From Oidiodendron maius Zn (Eukaryota; Ascomycota; Leotiomycetes; Myxotrichaceae): 64,000 bases of DNA. The DNA is taken from NCBI GenBank assembly GCA_000827325.1, contig KN832871.1, positions 2,108,001 through 2,172,000 on the forward strand, read 5' to 3'. The translations under genes were made by a program, and so were the position numbers. This document shows positions 57,087 through 64,000 of this stretch, in pieces (position 1 is the stretch's first letter; each line of letters begins with the position of its first letter). The notes beneath the pieces were generated by a model that made no database searches, was not told the origin of the DNA, and was given only the letters and a program-made list of their open reading frames with translations.

Positions 57087-60000
57087 TCAATCGCGTCTCC
57101 TCCTCCTCTCTCTCTCACCACCTGATCCAGAACTAAAAGCTTCTGCAGCGCCAGTTTGTTCAACCAACCCGCGAAGCAAATCTTTCCAGCTCTTACGACC
57201 ATCTATAACCTCGGTAAAATCTTTCGCTATCCGTTCAACCATCTCTTGAGGGCCCCCACTATTCATATCGCGGCCAGCTCCCCTAGTGAGTGGCCGGCCA
57301 TCCCGGTCGAACCTCGCCGGTAGCTCTTCTATCTCATCTGATGAGTTGGGAGATGGGTCACGAGTTCGTGTGTGGTGTTTTGATGACCGACTTGGCCTGT
57401 CAGATGAGGGGTCAGAATTACGTCTGTGCCGCCGGCGATGGCGACGCCGGTGATGCTTTGATGTGTCCGGAGATGAAGGAGATGAAGGGTCTTCGAAGAC
57501 ATTATCATCGTACTTTTCTTGTTTGCTGTCATGAAAACTCCGGGATTGATGAGAAATTTCTGGCTCGGACGATGAATCTCCCCCGTCTTTGGCAGTGTGC
57601 GACGAGGGTATGGGTAATGGTGCAAAATTCACGGATTTGTTAGAGTGCTGAGGTTGGTACGTTTGAGTATTACGGGGTATCGAGGGAGTTGAAGGAGGCG
57701 TATCAATGCTGGCTGCGGGGGATGCCGGGTGGTCTACGCGTGCTATTTTTGTTGTTAGCCTAGGTTTTAAAACGATGCATATCATATAAACTAGATGAAA
57801 ATGGGGCACAGAAAGGAAAGACAGGATATGAAAGAAAGGATGGCGCACCACCGTCACGCAAATGCTGCTGCTCATTTGGGACACTCGGCGCCGCAGGTGG
57901 AGGAAAATACGGCACACTGCCACTGGACGCAGACGGGATATTGGTTTGGACAGGATGCATGTTACTCACATTGTCACCTGCATTAGGAGCCGGATATCCA
58001 TGGGTATCATGCGTCCCCGGCTGGTGTACATAATCTTGAGGATTATATGGGGGAATAGGGACGTCTGTTGGGGGATGCGGCCCGGAAGGCCCTGCGTGTG
58101 GGAAATCTGGGGAGGGAGCGGGTGGCGCTCCAGTTGGCGGGGGAGGGAATTCGGTCGTGTGCGGATAATAACCACTTGGTGGCGGGGCGGCGTATTCAGG
58201 ATGATTTGGATAATAGGAACCGCCGCTGGCGTGAGGCGGAGACGGAGAGTAGTCCTCGTCTCGGTAACCGTCGTTGCCATAGTAGTTCTCTCGAGGCGCC
58301 TCATCCTCATATCCTGAAGTAGCCGTTAGAACATGTTGCATGGTGGAGTAAGAGACAAAGGAAACGTGCCGCCCCAGATCCGGATCATTTGGGAATCAAG
58401 TTCGACAATCGTCTCTTCATTGAACTCCCAAAGGATTCGGGTCGAGATGGGGGTGATGGCGACGAGTCCTGGGAATCCTCACTTCGTCGTTCACGCTCAC
58501 GCTCACGCTCACGCTCTTCCTCTTTCTTTTGCCTCCTCTTCCGATATTCATGTACGCCGATTGCAGCTGCTCCGGCAGCAGCCGCTCCTCCAGCGATATC
58601 CCTCGCCCGGCTCCGACTACGGCCGTGGCTCTCGACCTCTGGGCTGGAGGAACGATCCCGGTCTCGGTGCCTCCTGCCTCGACTGCTATGCTGAGAATAC
58701 ACTGGCTCAGTGCCGTACTGCACCATTCCCAACTCGGGGTCATGCCGGTCAGAATATGGAGAAATAGATCTTCCTCTCGATCTCGATCTGGACGTCTCTC
58801 TCGACTTCTCTCTCGCCCGTCGTGCCTCTTTACGCTCCTTCTTCAAGCGAGCTTCCTCCTCCTCTTCTTTCGCTTTCTTGGCCTTTCGGTTCTCAAACAA
58901 ACCTGCTACGGCCGCACCAGCTAGACCCGCGCCTACAACTTCAGCTCCAGTCCTGATCCGGGATTTAGATCTTTCCCCAGTACCACTGCGGGACTTGTTG
59001 CGGAAGTGCTCGACAACACCGGCGACTGCCGCAGTGGCCACACCAGCCTTGGCCATCGTAGAAACCGCGTGACGGGGTGAAGCAGGCTTCTTTGGCTCGT
59101 CGGACTCATCGGAGGAGTGGTATGACCCGTGCCGGCCTCTTGACATGCTGCGATTCCGGCTGCGGCCTCTATTCTCCTCCTCCTTGTCCGCCTTCCGCTT
59201 CTGAACATACTTGACAGCAGCCGCAGCTGCCACACCGGCGACAGCAAGTCCGAGAGCCGTCTTGACGATTGGGTGGCTAATCTTGGATTTTGATCGCGAC
59301 CGTGATCTCGACCTACTCTCGCTCCGTTCGCGCTCCCGTTGATGATCCCGGTACCGGCTTCGCGCTCGGGTGATAACTTCAGCGCCGACGGCTCCGAGTG
59401 CAGCTCCTCCCACCATGGATCTGGCACGATGCCTGGGTTTGCCAGTTGACTTGGATCTGTGATGTGCGAGCAGGGCCGCACCAGCTGCCCCGGCAATAGC
59501 GCCCTCAGCAAGATGCCTCTTATGATGGTGGTTCGGGCTCTCGCTTGGCTCTCTCCTTATAATCTTCTTCTTCACCACGACCTCGTCGTCACTGTAGCGG
59601 TCATCGCTAGGGGACCTACGACCCCTGCGGGCCATTTGCATGCCCTCTTCCCTCCTGGGTGGCTCGATCTCTCGCACATCTCGGCGATAGTAGAACTCGT
59701 CGTCTCTCCCCCGCTCCCGTACGTCAGTACGACGGACGACCTCGTAGCCTTGCTGTTCTTCGCGAGGTAGGACGATGGGAAGCGGGCGAGGGGCCTCTTG
59801 CACAATGATCTTCTGTTCAGGGGCTCGTTGCCGGATGATGATGGGTTGTGGCGCTGGCTCGGGACGGTCGTAGTACTCAGTCTCCCTCTGGTAACGCTCG
59901 ACCTCGTAAGGCTCATCTCGGCGATCATCGTGGCGTTCGACCACCCTCTTCTCGATCCTCACGTCAGTCTCCCTAACGTCGCGCTCCGAGTCCCACGTTC

Positions 60001-60460
60001 GCCGGTCACGTTCCCAGTATTCCGAGTCGCGCGGGCGGTCCCGCTCCCGCTCCCGATCCCGATCATAGTCGTAGACAACAGTCCGGGTGTGCTCGCGTTC
60101 CCGCTCGTGATCTGGCGAGCGAACGGGCTCACGCTCCACGTATCGCTCGGTGACGATGGACCGCGGGCGCGGGTCGATGGCCGACCGAGGACGCTCAGGC
60201 TCAGAGTACCGCTCGATTCGACGGTCGACCTCGATACGCTCACCTCGTGGCAGCTCTAGGCGGCTGGACCGGCGCTCTTCCTCGACCTCCTCGACGCGAC
60301 TGGGTGTCACCCGGTATCGTTGAACTGTATGGTAGGAACCGTTGCCGCCGCCATGTCGCGCACGGCCCGAGGAGGAACGGCCCTCGTCCGAGGAATAATC
60401 ATCGTTATCCGCTCGTCGGGTGGTGTACGTGTCGCGCACAACTCGGGTGACTTCAGGCAT
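57087..60460 (-). CDS. Large Arg/Glu/Ser-rich protein, DUF3824 type, with glycine-rich hydrophobic segments
   Basis: Three exons (60460-58483, 58313-57858, 57742-57087) give 1029 residues; exon 2's donor is uncertain by a few bases. The first 300 residues are rich in Arg, Glu, Asp and Tyr with many R-D and R-E pairs. Then come several Gly/Ala hydrophobic segments that look like glycine zippers: GAIAGAAGAALLAHH, SMVGGAALGAVGAEV, TALGLAVAGVAAAAAV, AGVATAAVAGVVEHF, EVVGAGLAGAAVAGLF and DIAGGAAAAGAAAIG, each flanked by RS-rich stretches. Exon 2 is a Pro/Tyr/Gly-rich tail typical of DUF3824 proteins. The C-terminus has repeated basic RRRHRRRHRRNS and ends with an amphipathic DLLRGLVEQTGAAEAF block. 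Function is unknown in the family; the hydrophobic segments suggest self-association or membrane contact, which is inference. Confidence 0.8.
58491..58516 (+). repeat. TCACGC hexamer microsatellite in coding sequence
   Basis: About four copies of the hexamer TCACGC run here. On the coding (minus) strand they encode alternating Arg and Glu just before the exon 1 splice donor. Copy number may vary between strains. Confidence 0.7.
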
Positions 60461-61548
60461 AGTGGCGGTAGGGGTGTAGTAAAGGGGGGGGAAATGCGGC
60501 TGAGATGCCCGAAGGCAAGAGGGATAAGAGCAGGTGTGGACGATGGGGCAGAACGGTTGGCGATGGGACGAGCAGAGCGGAGAGTGATGAGACGGATGGT
60601 AAGAAGATAAGAAAGAAAGAAGCGACTTCTCTGATGTTGGATGTTGGACACTGGCGGTTGGAAAAGTAAGCGGCTGGAGGGATGAGGCGGGGTCCTAGGG
60701 AGGATTTGTAGGGGATCAGTCAGGGACCTGGTCTTGGCTGGTGTGTCCTGATGTCACTGGGTCGACTGGGTCGAGGGAGGCTCTCTCCGCAGAGAGGAGG
60801 ATGAGCGGACGAGGAGGAAGGCGGGCGAAACCGAGGATGAGGCCGGAGACGATGAGAGGGAGAGAGAGGAAAGTAAGTGAGGGTGACGGTGATGGTGGTG
60901 ATGGCAGTGGGGAGATGAGAGTCGAGGGTACAAAATACCATAAAATAATGGTGTAAACCGGCGAGATCGGGTATATTTATTACCTATTTCAGGTATATAT
61001 ACGAAGTGCCTTGCAGTATATAAGGTATCCCTTCCATAAAATCAATCACGGGGACACCCGCGCACCGGATCTCTCGCTTCCCGTCAGCCTCGATGTCCCG
61101 CCCCGAACTTTCCATTAAGCCTTGATTACCACCTGATGTATACGCTTTTTCGGCTCCCTTTATTAGGCGTTATTCACCTCTCCCGTATGTATACCGCCTT
61201 GCATGCCTATTCTCACCGAAAGTTCGTGGCTGATGGCGTAGCCTCCAAAGGGGGGCCGGTGATGAGATAAGCCCTCTACCCTCACGGTAACTTACCCTGA
61301 ATTTAAGTAAGATCACTCAGTTGAATTCCGGTACGAGCCTACAGAAGGTACATCTAGTAATGCTGTACGACTTACAGCATTATCCATCTCAGAGCTAAAC
61401 TGTCTTCTCACCGGCTGCCAGACAAGGTGGCTGTAATGGCTCCTTAAAGGCTACTCGGTGTTTAAGCCACAATAAAAAGCCTTCTGCCACATCGTCTGTA
61501 TATCTGGGCTTGGATTCCTAGGCATCCCTATTATGCGTAGTCCTCGGC
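60461..61548. other. Intergenic: promoter of the DUF3824-type gene and 3' end of the edge gene
   Basis: No gene is supported. TATA-like DNA at 60970-61020 is too far from the start at 60460 to assign. The stretch next to 60460 is purine-rich on the plus strand, that is, a pyrimidine-rich leader on the coding strand. Confidence 0.45.
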
Positions 61549-64000
61549 TCATGCATCGTACAATCCCTCACTCTCATCGGCACTCTCTTCCTTGCCTTCT
61601 TCTGTCTTGGGCTCCACTTCCTCAAGCTCCTTCATCTTAGACTCTTGTGTCGGCTCTTTATTCTTGGCCCTCTTATCTTGCTGCGTGTGCTGCTCCGTTT
61701 CCTTCTCCTCTCCGTCCTTGGCGTCAAGGTCACGAGCCGTGAATATCCAGATCGCGAACCGCAGAGCCTCATTCTCAACGTCTGTTTGTATTGGGAGGAT
61801 GCTCTGCTCGACAAAGTAGTCATTGATCGCCACTTCAACTTTGCTATAGAGATGGGCTGCAAGCGCAACGCTGTTAGCACCTAGGCCAAGAAAGAGCTGG
61901 GCAACCCGGTCGTTGGTGATGGTGGTCATCTCTTTTATGAAGACGACGCTCTCGGCGTCGCCAGGGCAGTCTTCGATCATGGACAAACCGCCAACGATAT
62001 CGATCTGCCGGACAGCCAAGGTACGGAGAAGTTTAGTTCTTGTATTCTGTTAGCATGTCCTAGTCGGAGGATTCTTCCTAGTTACTTACGATGCAACACC
62101 ATGATAAGCCAAGAATGTGTCAAATCCGGTGTCCTTAAAGTTTGCTGCCATGGGAGGCCATACCATCTCTCCATTTTCCTTCGCCAGCTTGATCTTATAG
62201 CGGATGTGGTCCTTTTTAATATTATTCTTTAAGCCTATTTGCGATCCTTTCTTGATAGCCTTAGAAGCATTTTCAGACCATCCGATCTGGGCAGCGTTTT
62301 CAGAAGCCAGAAAGTTTTGAGCACGCGCCTCACTGGCCACCAATTCTTCGTCCTGTGCTCCCCTTTCCTTACGCGTGCTCTCCACCTTTGCCTTGGCCAA
62401 AGTCTTGAAAAGACCGTGCTTTCCCTTTGCCGGTCTCGTATTATTAGGCACCTCGCCACGAGATGCAGCGGGAGTCTTCTCCAGCTTGTCATCGCACTCG
62501 AGACCAGTGCCAACCTTCTCGGCATGCCCTTCCTTACCTCTATTAGCCAACTTTCGAGGACCGACAGCCTGTTCGACGATGATTTTGGCAGCCTCTTTGT
62601 CGGCACGTTTATTAATCTCTTCCGTGGTCTTGGCATCATGCTCTTCGATGAGTTTGGCGGCCTCTGAGGTTATGCCCCTGCCGTCGCATTGTGTCCTAGC
62701 CCTCATGAGCCACTCTGCTCGTGATACATATCCATGAAACAGCCCGATAACAAGCGCACTCTCTTCTCCTCTCGCGATGATGAGTCTCTTCAGTTTAGAT
62801 ATATGATCTACCTTCGGGTCATGCATTGGAAGACTGTCCATGAATCGGTTGAGTAGGCCAAGAGGAAGCGACTTAGGAAGTGGACAGCCATACAGAACTG
62901 TAAAGGCATCAGCCGCTTGAGCAAATAATTCTTCCTCATGCTCAACCAGTGTATCACCCGACTCGACTTCATCATTTCCGTAAGCTTGCTTGCATTTCTC
63001 CGCAGTCTCAGCAAGTGCAGCCGTGCGGATTGGGATTCCTGACGACTTCCTGGTTGCTGCCGCATTAGGCTGTATTTCCTTGCTATCAGTTTGTTTTGTG
63101 ATTTTAAATACCCCATTCTCTCTTCCATCTCCTAGGCCAGACGCTAACGACAAGCTCGCGGTAATAGTTTGTGGGCTATTAAAACCTTCTCCAAACCCAG
63201 TTGCAGCATTACCGATTTCGCCAAGTACTTTAGTGCGCTCATTGTGCTGCTTCTGCATATATCCCTTGTCGATTCTGTCGAGACAAATGCTCATGTACTC
63301 CTGAGTGATTTCTCCGTTGTCTACTTTGGCACGCAGCGTTTTAATGTGTTTCTGTCGTGATGTACGGTACTTGGCCTCCTGCTGACAAGAAAGGTACCAT
63401 AGCCGTTTTTGGGCCTCGTCAATATGATACTTGCATCTCAATGCCCATAAACTATTCTTTTCCTACTCCCCCGAAAATGACTATCAGTAATGAATGTGGC
63501 TGTTGAGTAGTTTAAACAGCCCTTACATTCTTCTCAAAATCCTTGAAGAGTCTCTCCTCCTTCTCTATGAATTCGAGGACAGCATCTCGTGCGTCAAATG
63601 CCAAAGCAGCCACGGCAACTGCTTTCTCTGTACGAAAGTCAAATCTTCCGCCCTCTTTGAGCAACTTTTCACCTGTTGTATGCTAGTCAGCTGAGTTTTC
63701 TTGTATTTCTGACCCGTATCATAAAGCACTCACGAGCATCAATATCAAGCCTAGCGCCAATGGCTGCATAGTCAGGATTACCTGGGTATTTTTGTAGCCA
63801 CTGCGCAGCATATCCCTCAGTGATGTGATATCCGCAGTCCTTGCATGCCGACACTACTGCCCCGACCATCTGGTCTTCGCCATATTCTCTGCAGACCGTA
63901 ATTAGCTATTGCTTCCCGGATTGGCCTCCCCCTCCTCCAACGCGAAGTGGGTGTATGAAGATAAAGAAGTAAGTAACAAACCACGTACTGGTTCTTATGA
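61549..64000 (-). CDS. Unrecognised protein, 5' end beyond the window
   Basis: Five visible exons (64000-63989, 63888-63734, 63672-63527, 63462-62090, 62038-61549) read continuously for about 724 residues; the start lies to the right of the window. I do not recognise the family. Visible features are a CKDCGYHITEGYAAQWL segment near the left of the protein, a coiled, charged stretch (EFIEKEERLFKDFEKN and KRLWYLSCQQEAKYRTSRQKH), a folded-looking middle (AADAFTVLYGCPLPKSLPLGLLNRF), a long Lys/Glu/Ala-rich linker, then NFKDTGFDTFLAYHGVAS and a second folded block (LFLGLGANSVALAAHLYSKVEVAINDYF) before an acidic tail. The last two long frames were joined by a GTAAGT...CAAG intron, since the frame and text continue. 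No hint of function comes from neighbours. Confidence 0.68.

Noticed and set aside
57862-58322. Plus-strand open frames opposite the proline-rich exon
   Set aside because: They are antisense shadows of exon 2 of the DUF3824-type gene.
1-64000. CRISPR arrays, rDNA, intact transposons or long terminal repeats
   Set aside because: No regularly spaced repeats, rRNA blocks, transposase or reverse transcriptase motifs were seen on either strand.

Overview
This window is nuclear DNA of a filamentous ascomycete (Pezizomycotina), most likely a Eurotiomycete. The reasons are dense intron-poor genes on both strands, short introns (about 45-170 nt) with GTAAGT-like donors and CTAAC-like branch sites, and typical gene families: the FACT subunit Spt16, a Cdc50-type flippase subunit, GPI-anchored GH76 and GH17 cell-wall enzymes, a DUF3824-type protein and an ERG4 sterol reductase. 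The species cannot be fixed from sequence alone. All exon structures were built by hand from splice signals, reading-frame continuity and remembered protein families; no alignment was run.

Layout, left to right. 1-14.3 kb is gene-poor: a GMC oxidoreductase fused to an alpha/beta hydrolase (1827-5995), 3-ketodihydrosphingosine reductase (6508-7650), an empty 2 kb stretch, a ferric-reductase-family enzyme (9631-11505), and a decayed zinc-type alcohol dehydrogenase/enoyl reductase (about 12596-13659). 14.4-30 kb holds housekeeping genes: SPT16, CDC50, a Sae2/CtIP/Ctp1 DNA-end-resection factor, one tRNA-Ala gene, an RNF10/Mag2-type RING protein and a Ubp3/USP10-type deubiquitinase. 30-39 kb has ERG4, 5-hydroxyisourate hydrolase, GET3, an F-box-like protein divergent from CDT1, and MBF1. 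39.6-46.8 kb has two GPI-anchored wall glycosidases in tandem and an orphan acidic protein. 47.9-57 kb carries ribosomal proteins uL16 (RPL10) and eL30 (RPL30) in tandem, a coiled-coil protein and splicing factor PRP6. 57-64 kb holds a large DUF3824-type protein and an unrecognised gene that runs off the right edge.

The most striking signal is at 23631-23774. It is a tRNA-Ala(CGC) gene with a perfect cloverleaf (G3:T70 pair, A73, intact A and B boxes, T5 terminator) once two insertions are removed. One is an ordinary 20-nt intron after position 37. The other is a 52-nt insertion in the D-loop with the exact marks of a spliceosomal intron: GTAAGT at its start, a TCTAAC branch sequence and a terminal CAG. 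An mRNA-type intron inside a Pol III tRNA gene would be very unusual.

No CRISPR arrays, rDNA or intact mobile elements were seen. Functional links between neighbours are limited: the two cell-wall enzymes at 39.7-43.8 kb and the two ribosomal protein genes at 47.9-50.0 kb are the only pairs with an obvious shared role.
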